A stretch of 64,000 nucleotides of DNA, from positions 114,156 to 178,155 of the forward strand of contig CALUOO010000005.1 in NCBI GenBank assembly GCA_944322345.1, written 5' to 3'. A model generated the notes under the pieces. That model saw only the letters and a list, made by a program, of their open reading frames with translations, did not search any database and was not told the origin of the DNA. This document shows, in pieces, positions 52,134-61,526 of the stretch (positions are counted from its first letter, which is position 1; every line of letters begins with the position of its first letter). A program made the position numbers and the translations under genes. This stretch comes from an uncultured Bacteroides sp. (lineage in GTDB: Bacteria; Bacteroidota; Bacteroidia; Bacteroidales; Bacteroidaceae).

Positions 52134-54728
52134 TCAAGGGTAAATATTTCTTAGGTGTTTAATTGATAATATAGGCTTTTCTCCTTTTTTTATCAATGGT
52201 GATTCTATGATGATTTTTTTTTGTTTTCCAGGTAAGAGGTCAAAGAAATTATCACTGAAATGTGCTCCTTGTAAAGGTATCTCGATAAAGACATCTTTGG
52301 CTAATTTGGGAGAAGATAAAATAAGCTCGTATTTCCCATCTAAAACCTTTATTTTAGATGAAATCTTAGTCTGTGGTAGAGCTAAGTCTTTAGGCTTTCT
52401 GAAAAAATGGATAGTTTCTGCTAATATTTTCGCTTTTTGACTTTTAAGAGTTAGTTGCAAAAAACTATATTCTGAATATTCTTGTGATATTAATTGGGAT
52501 ATATTCGTTGTATAAATACATTGAGAAGTATTAGATCGGATATTTAAAGGATATAAGGTCTTTTTTTTACCTAATTGCTTCCCCTCAAAGTTAATTATTT
52601 TTATTTCTAGGCTTGCTTGATTTAGATTAGTTAGCAAATCTGAAATCAAATAAATATGTAGACTGTCTTTTTTTTGGATAGGATTTATTAATACGGGCTC
52701 AAAAGCACGTTGTACTTCATAATGTAATGCTTTCCAATTCCCATAATAATCAATACTTGACCATGATACTACTGGCCAACTATCATTCAGTTGCCAATAC
52801 ATGGTTCCCATGCAATATGGACGATTGCGCCGATGAGCTTCCAATCCGTGTCGTATTCCTTTACCTTGCAAGAGAAGTCCTACATATATAAAATCTTCAA
52901 ACTTTTTAGGAACAATATAGTCTCGTTCCATATAAGTGCGAATTAATGAATTACCTATGCTACTTTTTTGATGAGCGGTCATCACTTCCGATTCTATCTG
53001 ATAATCTTTAGGAGAAGCAAAAGTAGAAATCGTTTTCATTTCAGGAAATGATTGAAATCCAAATTCACTCATAAAGCGAGGAATATCTTCATCGGAAGAT
53101 TCAAAAGGTTTTTTCCCATACCAAATTCCCCAATTATGGCTGTCTCCAATACTCCATGAATCAGGTTGTCCCCAGTTTGCAAAATATGGAGAACTATGTA
53201 AATAAAAACGATTAGAATCTAATTCTTTCACTTTTGATGGCAATAATTGATGAAATAAGCGTTCGTAACTTTGTAATAGCTCTTGATAGATTTCAGGCGT
53301 AAATTTTTTTTGATATCCCCAATATTTTAAAGCTTCTAAGATTTCATTGTTTCCACACCACATTGCTAAAGATGCATGATTACGAAGTCTTTTTATATTA
53401 TAATCTGCTTCAACTTCCACACGTTTCATAAAAGTAGGATCTGAAGGATAGGGGGTGCAAGCAAACATAAAATCTTGCCAAATCAGAATACCATTTTCAT
53501 CAGCTAAGTCATAAAAATAATCATCTTCGTAAATTCCTCCTCCCCACACACGTATGATATTCATGTTCGCTTTATGAATATCGTTGAATAAATTGCGATA
53601 ACGTTCCTTTGTAACTGAAGGTAACATGGGATCTTGTGGAATATAGTTAGCTCCTTTGGCAAACATTGGGATGCCATTTACCTCGAAATAGAAAGATTCA
53701 CCATCCTTGTCTTTATTATTAACTACGCGTATGGTTCGTAATCCGATGCGGTGAGATTTATTAGATACAATTTGACCATTACAAATTATTTGTGCTGTGA
53801 AGTTATATAAGGTTGGTTCTCCCCATCCATTTGGCATCCATCGAATAGGGTGATTTATTTCAATAGGCAAATTTATAGTATTATTTCCAGGTGATAATAG
53901 GACATTTTTTTCTGTTTCTGCTATCAAACTATCTTTTAAATGTACATAAATCTTTATTTTTACTGGTACTTTCTTGTTGGCATTTTCAATTGTTAGCTCA
54001 TTGTAAATGTGAGCTATATTATCAGTTAATTGAGTCTGTCTGATATAATAATCGGATATAGTAGCCACATTGTAAAAATATAATGAAATAGGTCTCCAAA
54101 TGCCACTAGTTACCATACGGATGCCCCAATCCCATCCATAGCTATATGGAGCTTTGCGTGTAAAAACACTCAGGTGCTTATCATGATGATCATTGTCGGC
54201 TGGATAATTGAATCCATTTGAATTATACTGGGGCAGAGTTTGTTTTATCGGGGAATGGAAGTATACATGTAAACGATTAATACCCTTCTTTAAAACTGAT
54301 TTTATAGGAACTTTATAGCCTATAAACATGTTATCTGCTTTTAACAATAAAGATCCATTTAAATAAACATCTGCATAAGTATCAAGCCCATTACATAAAA
54401 GCAAAATATTATCGTATTTTAATTGTTCTTCGGTAATAATAAAAGATGTACGATATTCCCAATCTTCATTCTCTACCCATTGAATTTTAGATTCATTTGT
54501 CCCATAAAAAGGATCTGGTAATAATTTGTGGGAAATAAGGTCTTGATGAACTGTCCCAGGAACAATTGCTGATAGCCATTCATTTGTCCCTGCTTTAGAA
54601 AATTCCCATCCTTCATTTAAAGATAATGTTTTAGAAGTATCCCTATTTTGAGTCCAAGCGACTGTCGTACAGTAAAATAGAAAGTAAAATATGGCTTTGA
54701 TTATTTTTCTGTTTAAAATATAACTCAT
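52134..54728 (-). CDS. GH2 beta-mannosidase
   Basis: An 864-aa exported beta-mannosidase (signal peptide AIFYFLFYCTTVAWT). Sugar-binding domain (about 30-205), Ig-like domain, barrel with acid/base E462 in WCGNNE and nucleophile E555 in MSEFGFQSFPE, and two C-terminal beta domains. These are the same two residue numbers that I recall for the characterised B. thetaiotaomicron BtMan2A, so this is almost certainly its orthologue. It removes non-reducing beta-mannose, for instance the core Man-beta-1,4-GlcNAc of N-glycans, consistent with the GH20 and GH33 neighbours. Confidence 0.92.
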   Translation of the reverse strand: MSYILNRKIIKAIFYFLFYCTTVAWTQNRDTSKTLSLNEGWEFSKAGTNEWLSAIVPGTVHQDLISHKLLPDPFYGTNESKIQWVENEDWEYRTSFIITEEQLKYDNILLLCNGLDTYADVYLNGSLLLKADNMFIGYKVPIKSVLKKGINRLHVYFHSPIKQTLPQYNSNGFNYPADNDHHDKHLSVFTRKAPYSYGWDWGIRMVTSGIWRPISLYFYNVATISDYYIRQTQLTDNIAHIYNELTIENANKKVPVKIKIYVHLKDSLIAETEKNVLLSPGNNTINLPIEINHPIRWMPNGWGEPTLYNFTAQIICNGQIVSNKSHRIGLRTIRVVNNKDKDGESFYFEVNGIPMFAKGANYIPQDPMLPSVTKERYRNLFNDIHKANMNIIRVWGGGIYEDDYFYDLADENGILIWQDFMFACTPYPSDPTFMKRVEVEADYNIKRLRNHASLAMWCGNNEILEALKYWGYQKKFTPEIYQELLQSYERLFHQLLPSKVKELDSNRFYLHSSPYFANWGQPDSWSIGDSHNWGIWYGKKPFESSDEDIPRFMSEFGFQSFPEMKTISTFASPKDYQIESEVMTAHQKSSIGNSLIRTYMERDYIVPKKFEDFIYVGLLLQGKGIRHGLEAHRRNRPYCMGTMYWQLNDSWPVVSWSSIDYYGNWKALHYEVQRAFEPVLINPIQKKDSLHIYLISDLLTNLNQASLEIKIINFEGKQLGKKKTLYPLNIRSNTSQCIYTTNISQLISQEYSEYSFLQLTLKSQKAKILAETIHFFRKPKDLALPQTKISSKIKVLDGKYELILSSPKLAKDVFIEIPLQGAHFSDNFFDLLPGKQKKIIIESPLIKKGEKPILSIKHLRNIYP

Positions 54729-54755
54729 AATAAATGCAGGAATAAGGATGTCAAA

Positions 54756-56387
54756 TTATCTATTTAATAAATCTGTAAGTTTTATTGTCTGAAAGGTAAT
54801 ATGAGCAACGCTACTTTCATATAAAATGCCAACAGTCTCTTTATCAATCATTGTCAAGCAACTATATCCCCATCCTTCTGCTTCATCTAACATTAGTTGA
54901 TATTCAGAAGGCCACGTCATTCCTCCATCAAGACTCAGCTTAATTGTCATATGATTTCTTCCTTTTTTAGTATTGGGATTAGAGAATAGAAGAAGATCTT
55001 TATTCAGTATATTGTCTTTTGCATTCACATGAATTAAACTAGCCATACATACTGGCTCTTGTAATGCATTTCTAGAAGATGGGTGTTCAGTCCATGTTTT
55101 ACCAAGGTCTTTTGTTAAAGAAACGGCTCTACTTCCTCCTCGATTATCGCGCATATTTAGCATTAATACTCCAGGAGCCACCTCTGCTACTTGAGATTCT
55201 GTCGTATTGGTTCTTGCAAATTCGTGTATATTCCATGTTTCACCTCTATCTTTGCTATACATAATACCTGCATTAGGAATACGGTTAGCATCTATGAATT
55301 GTATAGGAAAGACTAGAGTACCATCTTCCATTGTAATTCCCCTTCCTGGCCCTTGAAGCAAAAAATACCAAGAGGAATCTTTGACTTGTTCTGTTATATT
55401 TATAGGCTTCGACCACGTTTTACCATCATCTGTACTTTTGGTCATGATTAATTGGGCTGTTTGATTTTTTTTTATTCCCGGATAAGAACTCCACCAAGCA
55501 CGTTGATTCCCCATTCCATGTGTCCAAGCTGCCACAATCCATATTGTATTTGTCTTTGTGTCAACTAAAATGGAAGGATCACCAACTCCATTTTGTGCGG
55601 CAGGTAGGCCACCACTTTCTCCTAGTGAAAGTGGAAGTCTCATCTTTTCCCACGTTTTTCCCCCATCACTGCTACGACTTAACCCGATGTCTATATGTTC
55701 TTGCAAATCAACGCTACTATTATAACGAACATCGTAAACTCCTAATAATGTTCCTTTATTAGTTGTTACTAATCCAGGAATACGAAATGCTGCAGAACCA
55801 TCATCTCCTGCATGGCGGACCCCTATTCCCATCCGGTGAACAATATTGGGAACTGATTCGAATTTATAAGGAATTTCTTTGCCATCAATTTTTATAGTCT
55901 GTATATATGAACGAATCTTTGTTTGTAAAGAAGTCTTTTTTTTCATTTGTAAGCTTATCCAAAAAAAGTTAGTTCCAGGGAATAAATTATAGTTCCCTCG
56001 TAATACGACTAATTCAGAAGGGCTCTTTACTTCAGCACATTTTATAGAATAAGAGGGGTTTGCGAATAATGTTTTCCCTGGTAAATTATTAGATATATAT
56101 GCTACTGGCGCAAATTTTAACTTATTCTTTTCTTGGATAGCATCTGTCCCTCCATAATATAACTTAACTGATCTTATATTAGAAGTTTCATTGTTTTCGC
56201 TTAAGCGTAGGACAATTTCATCAAGTTTTTTATTAGTACTATCCGCATTAAAACGTATATAAAATAATATATTGTCTTCGCGCTCTATTAAAATAGGAAT
56301 TTGCGTTTCATGTATGTGAATAGTATCTATAGCCTTTAGATCTATAAAGCACAAGAAAAACAATAAAAAGAAAAAGATTTTTTTCAT
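54756..56387 (-). CDS. GH33 exo-alpha-sialidase
   Basis: A 543-aa exported neuraminidase, first gene of the operon. Signal peptide (FFFLLFFLCFIDLKA), N-terminal beta domain (about 20-190), then a six-bladed propeller with the arginine of AAFRIPGLVTT (near residue 205) and five Asp-box repeats (SRSSDGGKTWE, TKSTDDGKTWSK, YSKDRGETWN, TKDLGKTWTE, LSLDGGMTWPS). It cleaves terminal sialic acid, exposing galactose/GlcNAc for the enzymes encoded downstream. No sialic acid catabolism or transport genes are in the window, so the released sugar is either left to others or handled elsewhere. Confidence 0.94.
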   Translation of the reverse strand: MKKIFFFLLFFLCFIDLKAIDTIHIHETQIPILIEREDNILFYIRFNADSTNKKLDEIVLRLSENNETSNIRSVKLYYGGTDAIQEKNKLKFAPVAYISNNLPGKTLFANPSYSIKCAEVKSPSELVVLRGNYNLFPGTNFFWISLQMKKKTSLQTKIRSYIQTIKIDGKEIPYKFESVPNIVHRMGIGVRHAGDDGSAAFRIPGLVTTNKGTLLGVYDVRYNSSVDLQEHIDIGLSRSSDGGKTWEKMRLPLSLGESGGLPAAQNGVGDPSILVDTKTNTIWIVAAWTHGMGNQRAWWSSYPGIKKNQTAQLIMTKSTDDGKTWSKPINITEQVKDSSWYFLLQGPGRGITMEDGTLVFPIQFIDANRIPNAGIMYSKDRGETWNIHEFARTNTTESQVAEVAPGVLMLNMRDNRGGSRAVSLTKDLGKTWTEHPSSRNALQEPVCMASLIHVNAKDNILNKDLLLFSNPNTKKGRNHMTIKLSLDGGMTWPSEYQLMLDEAEGWGYSCLTMIDKETVGILYESSVAHITFQTIKLTDLLNR

Positions 56388-56606
56388 GATTGGGGGTAAT
56401 TGATTGGTTTAACGGGGCTAAAGATAGCCATTTTTATTTAATCCAGCTTATGTCTATTTAAGAATTGCGATATAATATTTCAAATATATCAATAAATCTA
56501 CCTAATCAATCAATTTGATTACATTATAATATGGTTGCAATTTAAAATGATATATAAATAGAGTGCATTAATGTTTTGCTGTATTTTTAATAAAAGAACT
56601 ATTTTC

Positions 56607-56637
56607 TTTGCTTTTTCAAAATAAAGGTGTACTTTTG
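56607..56637 (+). promoter_or_regulatory. Promoter of tRNA-Thr
   Basis: TTTG (56607-56610), 19-bp spacer, TACTTTTG (56630-56637), 17 bp before the tRNA. This is a perfect Bacteroides consensus. Confidence 0.85.
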
Positions 56638-56653
56638 CATCCCGAAAATATAC

Positions 56654-56726
<73 letters not shown>

Positions 56727-57075
56727 CTTCTTACTTTATTTTTTACATAATAGTATAATCTTCTCTTTTCTTTATTCTGATTTCTTTGTTTAGGCTAATC
56801 AAATTAGATTGTAAGTAATTTGATGCCTTTAGGTGGTTAGATATTGTGTTCTTATGTGGAATATTGTTGTTGGATAGTATGTTTATGATATGTTGTGGAA
56901 ACGTGTAGATATATTATGTTTACTTTATAAAACTTTTTCTAATAAAAGAATATTCTCTTGTTTTAGGGGGTAAAATGTACCGTATAATATAATTTCATGT
57001 TTCTTTAAATGAAAATGCTATATAGAAATCATGAAATTTTATTTATAAATGTCGTTGAAGTTAAGTTTTACAAAG
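56727..57075. other. Gene-free interval between tRNA-Thr and the tRNA-Lys cluster
   Basis: 349 bp, very AT-rich. I see no coding frame, hairpin or promoter worth calling. Confidence 0.5.
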
Positions 57076-57148
57076 TACACCCTCAGGGATTCGAACCCTG
57101 GACCCACTGATTAAGAGTCAGTTGCTCTACCAACTGAGCTAAGAGTGC
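57076..57148 (-). tRNA. tRNA-Lys (anticodon CTT), copy 3 in transcription order
   Basis: The minus strand reads acceptor GCACTCT, D arm GCTCAGTTGGTAGAGC, anticodon stem ACTGA/TCAGT around CTCTTAA (CTT), T arm CAGGGTTCGAATCCCTG. It is the last of three identical genes. Confidence 0.95.
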
Positions 57149-57165
57149 GTTAATTGTAGAAAAAG

Positions 57166-57238
57166 TACACCCTCAGGGATTCGAACCCTGGACCCACTGA
57201 TTAAGAGTCAGTTGCTCTACCAACTGAGCTAAGAGTGC
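57166..57238 (-). tRNA. tRNA-Lys (anticodon CTT), copy 2
   Basis: Identical in sequence to the flanking copies, as are the 17-nt spacers on both sides. Confidence 0.95.
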
Positions 57239-57255
57239 GTTAATTGTAGAAAAAG

Positions 57256-57328
57256 TACACCCTCAGGGATTCGAACCCTGGACCCACTGATTAAGAGTCA
57301 GTTGCTCTACCAACTGAGCTAAGAGTGC
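57256..57328 (-). tRNA. tRNA-Lys (anticodon CTT), copy 1
   Basis: First in transcription order, immediately behind a consensus promoter; identical to the two copies that follow. Confidence 0.95.
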
Positions 57329-57350
57329 GTTAGTTTTTGATTTGCGGTTG

Positions 57351-57382
57351 CAAAAGTAGATCTTTTATTTTATTTCACCAAA
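57351..57382 (-). promoter_or_regulatory. Promoter of the tRNA-Lys cluster
   Basis: On the minus strand: TTTG (57382-57379), 20-bp spacer, TACTTTTG (57358-57351). Confidence 0.85.
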
Positions 57383-57534
57383 GAATAATGCTTTTTTTTC
57401 TTGTTTTGTCACGTACTTCATTGACTATTGTTCGCTATATAAGGTCTCTCTATAGCGTAGAATTTTGATATTTTCATGGATAGAGTATCGATTTTAATGA
57501 TTGATATTCTTTAATGCTTGTGTAAGTTTGGTTT

Positions 57535-57590
57535 TAAAAAGAATCTCGATATCTATCATTAAATGAATAATTTTCGAGATTCTCTTTATT
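57535..57590 (-). terminator. Terminator of uxaC
   Basis: AGAATCTCGA (57540-57549) / TCGAGATTCT (57574-57583). In the minus-strand direction the stem is followed by TTTTT, a standard terminator 18 bp after the uxaC stop. Confidence 0.8.
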
Positions 57591-57607
57591 ATTCTATGTT
57601 TTAAAAA

Positions 57608-59014
57608 CTAAAAATTAAAATAGTTTTTGGCATTATTATAGCTAATATCTTCAATCATTTGGCTAATACGTTCTATTTCGGCAATAGGAAGTTCTCCGTT
57701 TTCTACATCACGTCCTATGAGGTTGCATAATGTACGGCGGAAGTACTCATGTCGTGGATATGACAGGAAAGAACGCGAGTCAGTTAACATGCCGACAAAA
57801 CGGCTTAGAAGTCCGAGTACAGACAAGGTATTTAGCTGTTTCTCCATTCCGTCTTTCTGATCTAAAAACCACCAGCCTGAACCATATTGAATTTTTCCAG
57901 GGATAGAACCATCTTGGAAATTTCCAATCATTGTGGCAATCATTTCATTAGAAGCAGGATTGATGTTATACAAAATAGTTTTTGTTAATTTATTTCTTGT
58001 ATTTAGTCGATCTAGAAATTTTGCTAATGCTTTTGCTGTTGTGTATTCTCCGATAGAATCAAATCCTGTATCTGCTCCGATTAAATTGAACATCTTAGTA
58101 TTGTTGTTTCGGATTACACCGTAGTGATATTGTTGTGTCCATCCTTTTTCCCAGTCCATTTCTCCCAATATGACAAGCATAGCGGATTTGAACTTTCGGA
58201 TTTCTTCTATCGTTAATTTGTTTCCACCATATACTTTGTTGAAGATATTGTTGATTTCAATATCAGTGTAATCTTCTGCGTAGAATTCTTCTAGCCCATG
58301 GTCGGATAAACGACAACCTTGTTCTGCAAAAAAATTGTGACGCTTGCGAAGAGCATCTAGCATATCATTGAAAGTGGATATGGTAGTATTACTTACATTT
58401 GACAACTGCTCTATATATTTGCGGAAACAAATAGGATCTTCTACTGCCATTATTTTGTCAGGTCTCCATGTAGGTAGCATTTTTATTTCAAATCCACTTT
58501 CTCGAGTTTTAATATGGTATTCTAACGAGTCGATAGGGTCATCGGTGGTACATACAACTTCTACATTATAACGTCTCATCATACCACGAGCAGAATATTC
58601 TGGTAATGATAATTTTTCATTGCATTCTTCGTATATTTCGCTTGCAGTTTGAGGATTCAACAGTTTTGTAATTCCAAAGGCTGTTTTTAATTCTAAATGA
58701 GTCCAATGATATAGAGGATTACGGAAAGTATAAGGGATGGTCTCTGCCCATTTCTCAAATTTCTCCCAATCTGATGTATCTGTTCCTGTACAATAACATT
58801 CGGGTATCCCATTAGTTCTCATTGCGCGCCATTTATAGTGATCACCCCCTAGCCATATTTCTGTTATTGATTTAAAATGGTAATCTTCAGCTACCATTTG
58901 AGGGTTTAAATGACAATGGTAGTCTATAATTGGCATTTTGGCTGCATGATTGTGATATAATTCCTGTGCAGTTTGAGTTTGCAACAGGAAATTTTCATCC
59001 ATAAAGTTTTTCAT
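57608..59014 (-). CDS. uxaC: Glucuronate isomerase
   Basis: A 468-aa enzyme of the amidohydrolase-like UxaC family, which isomerises D-glucuronate to D-fructuronate and D-galacturonate to D-tagaturonate. Recognisable parts are MPIIDYHCHLNPQMVAEDY (metal His-x-His), FKSITEIWLGGDHYKWRAMR, VEVVCTTDDPIDSL, GADTGFDSIGEY, and SRSFLSYPRHEYFRR. Length is normal for the family. It is monocistronic with its own terminator; no uxaA, uxaB, uxuA or uxuB is in view, so the rest of the uronate pathway must be elsewhere. Confidence 0.95.
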   Translation of the reverse strand: MKNFMDENFLLQTQTAQELYHNHAAKMPIIDYHCHLNPQMVAEDYHFKSITEIWLGGDHYKWRAMRTNGIPECYCTGTDTSDWEKFEKWAETIPYTFRNPLYHWTHLELKTAFGITKLLNPQTASEIYEECNEKLSLPEYSARGMMRRYNVEVVCTTDDPIDSLEYHIKTRESGFEIKMLPTWRPDKIMAVEDPICFRKYIEQLSNVSNTTISTFNDMLDALRKRHNFFAEQGCRLSDHGLEEFYAEDYTDIEINNIFNKVYGGNKLTIEEIRKFKSAMLVILGEMDWEKGWTQQYHYGVIRNNNTKMFNLIGADTGFDSIGEYTTAKALAKFLDRLNTRNKLTKTILYNINPASNEMIATMIGNFQDGSIPGKIQYGSGWWFLDQKDGMEKQLNTLSVLGLLSRFVGMLTDSRSFLSYPRHEYFRRTLCNLIGRDVENGELPIAEIERISQMIEDISYNNAKNYFNF

Positions 59015-59100
59015 TCTTAAATTCTTTAATAATGAGGTTAGATTTATGTTTTATATATAAAGTGATTTTTAGTCTTATTATGTTAGACCGTTATCGAACA

Positions 59101-59108
59101 CAAATATA
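59101..59108 (-). promoter_or_regulatory. -7 element for uxaC
   Basis: Minus-strand TATATTTG (TAnnTTTG), about 87 bp before the ATG, leaving a leader of about 80 nt. The gap (59015-59276) has no gene. Confidence 0.45.
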
Positions 59109-59276
59109 ATATTTTTATTGAATGCGATGAAATATCCTACGGGAATTTGCAATATTTATGTTTTGTACTGGCAGAAAATATTGAGAAGATAATTAGTGAA
59201 AAGAATCTGATGATAGAGGAAGAATTAAGAATTTATTATGATATAACACTATTTATGTGGTAAAAAATATTAGGAA

Positions 59277-59801
59277 TTATACTGTTGTATGTAAGATAAA
59301 AGTTGTGGCTCCAATAGTAATGATAGCTCCTTCTTCAATAGGTATGCGGTCTTTACTGTTCAATAAAGTATTCATTAAAAAGGTACCGGTAAGACTAGCG
59401 GCATCTCGCAAAGTGTATGTTATTTTGCCTTGCTCATTATATTTTACATTGATAATACAATGGCGGCGGTCCATACTCATATCGTTGCTTTCGATAGGTG
59501 TGTTAATGACTGTTCCTACACAACGCCGTCCTATAATATTATCTCCTTCATAAAGAGGAAGCACCTGTTTAAAACAGAATATATTTTCAATTACGGTGAT
59601 ATGGCCCAATTCTTTTTTTTGATTTGTTATATTATGCCTAGGTTTATCATCTTTATTAATACTACTACTGTCTTTACCGAGACGAATCTTGAACTGTTTT
59701 CCACAATGTTCACATACAAATACTAAAGATTGACCTGCGGTGTATCTTGTTTCGTCAAATCGCAAGTAGTTTTCACATTTAGGGCAACGTATTCGTTTCA
59801 T
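59277..59801 (-). CDS. Zinc-ribbon / FHA domain protein
   Basis: A 174-aa cytoplasmic protein. The N-terminal zinc ribbon has CPKC (C6, C9) and CEHC (C30, C33); after a Lys/Ser linker, the FHA domain (about 79-172) contains GRRCVGTVINTPIESNDMSMDRRHCII and the conserved TLRDAASLTGTFLMN. FHA domains bind phosphothreonine peptides, implying a link to Ser/Thr kinase signalling. I use the ATG at 59801 (MKRIRCPKCENYL); an upstream in-frame start would overlap the preceding gene. It lies 5 bp after the HU/SPOR gene and is co-transcribed with it. Confidence 0.85.
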   Translation of the reverse strand: MKRIRCPKCENYLRFDETRYTAGQSLVFVCEHCGKQFKIRLGKDSSSINKDDKPRHNITNQKKELGHITVIENIFCFKQVLPLYEGDNIIGRRCVGTVINTPIESNDMSMDRRHCIINVKYNEQGKITYTLRDAASLTGTFLMNTLLNSKDRIPIEEGAIITIGATTFILHTTV

Positions 59802-59806
59802 TGCTT

Positions 59807-60859
59807 TTATTTTTGCGGTGTCAGTAACCAAGCGGTTTGGTAGGATTGGTTCTTTCTTAGTTCAATTAATTCTTTTATTGCACTAGCGTGATTGTCAAAT
59901 GAATGAATGCTTACGCGTATTTTGCCATTATTGTTCAATACGGTTGCTTCACCAAACCCCTTTTCTTTTAAGTCATTTACCATATTTTCAGCATCCTTTT
60001 TGCTAATTCCTCCAGCTACAATGATGTGAAAAAGTGTATCCTTATTTGTTTTATTAAAAGTTGCAGTTGTATTATTTTGCTTTCCTATATCAATAGGCTC
60101 TTTAGCTAAAGATTCATTAACTGCTATCTTATTTTCTTTCTGAGATAAAATATCTATAGTTTTTGATTGTTGTAGAACATTGTGGGGGCGTGATATTTTC
60201 TGTGGAGTTATAATAGTTTTCTCTTCTATTTGCTCAAATAATTCTTTGGGCAATAGTTGGGCATAATTATTAGATATATCTGTATTTTTAATAGGAATCG
60301 AAAAAGCAAAAAATAGAATGAAAATAGCTGCTATTGCTACGGCATTCCGTAAAAAAATATGTTCTATATTATGTACTGTTTTTTTCTTTGTAATGGATGA
60401 ATTTTCGCTGAGTGCAATTCTTTTCCCTTTGTCTATACTGTTGAGCTTTTCTATTTCAAATGGTGCTAAACCATAGAAAGCAATGGGAACAGTCGTATTA
60501 TTGTTCGGAGTGAATTCGTACTGTCCATTTATTGTATAATGTATTTCTCCGATGTTGTTCAATGTGATTTTTCCCTCTTTGTGAAGGATTGTAACCAGTT
60601 TAGCTAATTCATTATTAACTATTTGTGTCGCATCAGAGAAACTAATATTATAGGCAGACATATATGATTGTATCAATAATCCATCATTTATTCGTAATTG
60701 TGGATTAAATCCAATGATGCGCGCAGGAGGTAAAAATAAATGTTCCTTTTCTGCATAAGATGCTGATGTGTAATGAACTATGAATCCTCCAAAGTTAGGA
60801 ATTATTACACAATCATTTTCAGATAAAAGCTTCTCTATATGTTGTATTAATTCAATCAT
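59807..60859 (-). CDS. HU-CCDC81 and SPOR domain membrane protein
   Basis: A 350-aa protein with two tandem prokaryotic CCDC81-type HU domains (about 1-60, MIELIQHIEKLLSENDCVIIPNFGGFIVHY; and about 65-130, INDGLLIQSYMSAYNISFSDATQIVNNEL), a TM helix (about 168-188), a Ser/Asn-rich linker, and a C-terminal SPOR domain (about 273-345, LFHIIVAGGISKKDAENMVNDL). SPOR domains bind denuded septal peptidoglycan; the HU-like part lies on the cytoplasmic side. This suggests a division-site protein linking nucleoid or partner proteins to the septum; the role is inferred. Its -7 element sits only 6 bp upstream of the ATG. Confidence 0.85.
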   Translation of the reverse strand: MIELIQHIEKLLSENDCVIIPNFGGFIVHYTSASYAEKEHLFLPPARIIGFNPQLRINDGLLIQSYMSAYNISFSDATQIVNNELAKLVTILHKEGKITLNNIGEIHYTINGQYEFTPNNNTTVPIAFYGLAPFEIEKLNSIDKGKRIALSENSSITKKKTVHNIEHIFLRNAVAIAAIFILFFAFSIPIKNTDISNNYAQLLPKELFEQIEEKTIITPQKISRPHNVLQQSKTIDILSQKENKIAVNESLAKEPIDIGKQNNTTATFNKTNKDTLFHIIVAGGISKKDAENMVNDLKEKGFGEATVLNNNGKIRVSIHSFDNHASAIKELIELRKNQSYQTAWLLTPQK

Positions 60860-60864
60860 GTCTG

Positions 60865-60872
60865 CAAAAGTA
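60865..60872 (-). promoter_or_regulatory. -7 element for the HU/SPOR-FHA operon
   Basis: Minus-strand TACTTTTG ending 6 bp before ATG 60859, so transcription would begin at or next to the start codon. Confidence 0.55.
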
Positions 60873-60917
60873 CGAGATAATTTGAATATATCCCAGAAAA
60901 AGCTGCGAAAAAAACAC

Positions 60918-60925
60918 TACTTTTG
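60918..60925 (+). promoter_or_regulatory. -7 element for rfbC
   Basis: TACTTTTG (TAnnTTTG), 31 bp before the ATG at 60956; divergent from the promoter at 60865. Confidence 0.6.
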
Positions 60926-60955
60926 CAGTGTTAAAATAAAAACTCATTCGTAATT

Positions 60956-61504
60956 ATGAATTATATACAGACGGAAATAGAAGGAGTATGGTTAATAGAG
61001 CCTAAAGTGTTTATTGATGAAAGAGGATATTTCATGGAAGCATTTAAACAAGAGGAATTTAAGGCTAATATAGGAAATATTAATTTCATACAAGATAATG
61101 AATCAAAATCTTCGTTTGGAGTTTTGCGTGGATTGCATTATCAGAAAAATGAATTTAGTCAGGCAAAATTAGTTCGTGTGATAAAAGGAGAGGTTTTTGA
61201 TGTCGCTGTAGATTTAAGGCAATCTTCTCCTACATTTGGAAAATATGTGGGTGTATTGTTAAGTGAAGACAATAAGAGGCAGTTTTTTATCCCACGAGGC
61301 TTTGCTCATGGTTTTGTCGTATTAAGTAAGGAGGCTATTTTTACATATAAAGTTGATAATACATATGCTCCTCAGGCAGAAGCCTCTATTATGTATAATG
61401 ATAAAACCTTGAATATTGATTGGCCGTTGGCTGAATCAGAAATGATTTTATCTCAGAAAGACCGTCAAGGAGTAGCATTTAAAGATGCTGTGTATTTTAA
61501 ATAA
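60956..61504 (+). CDS. rfbC: dTDP-4-dehydrorhamnose 3,5-epimerase
   Basis: A 182-aa cupin enzyme, third step of dTDP-L-rhamnose synthesis. Motifs: FIDERGYFMEAF, QDNESKSSFGVLRGLHYQ (active-site His in GLHYQ), VRVIKGEVFDVAVDLRQSSPTFGKYVGV and FIPRGFAHGFVVLS. The start follows a -7 element. No rfbA, B or D is in the window; it pairs with ugd (22 bp downstream) as precursor genes at the likely start of a polysaccharide locus. Confidence 0.93.
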   Translation: MNYIQTEIEGVWLIEPKVFIDERGYFMEAFKQEEFKANIGNINFIQDNESKSSFGVLRGLHYQKNEFSQAKLVRVIKGEVFDVAVDLRQSSPTFGKYVGVLLSEDNKRQFFIPRGFAHGFVVLSKEAIFTYKVDNTYAPQAEASIMYNDKTLNIDWPLAESEMILSQKDRQGVAFKDAVYFK

Positions 61505-61526
61505 AGATGATGTCAATATAACGGAT

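Larger units (their letters stand above)
57072..57332. repeat. 90-bp tandem triplication of the tRNA-Lys gene
   Basis: Exact 90-bp period covering the 73-bp tRNA and a 17-bp spacer; all three units are identical by eye, which points to recent unequal duplication or ongoing gene conversion. Confidence 0.92.
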
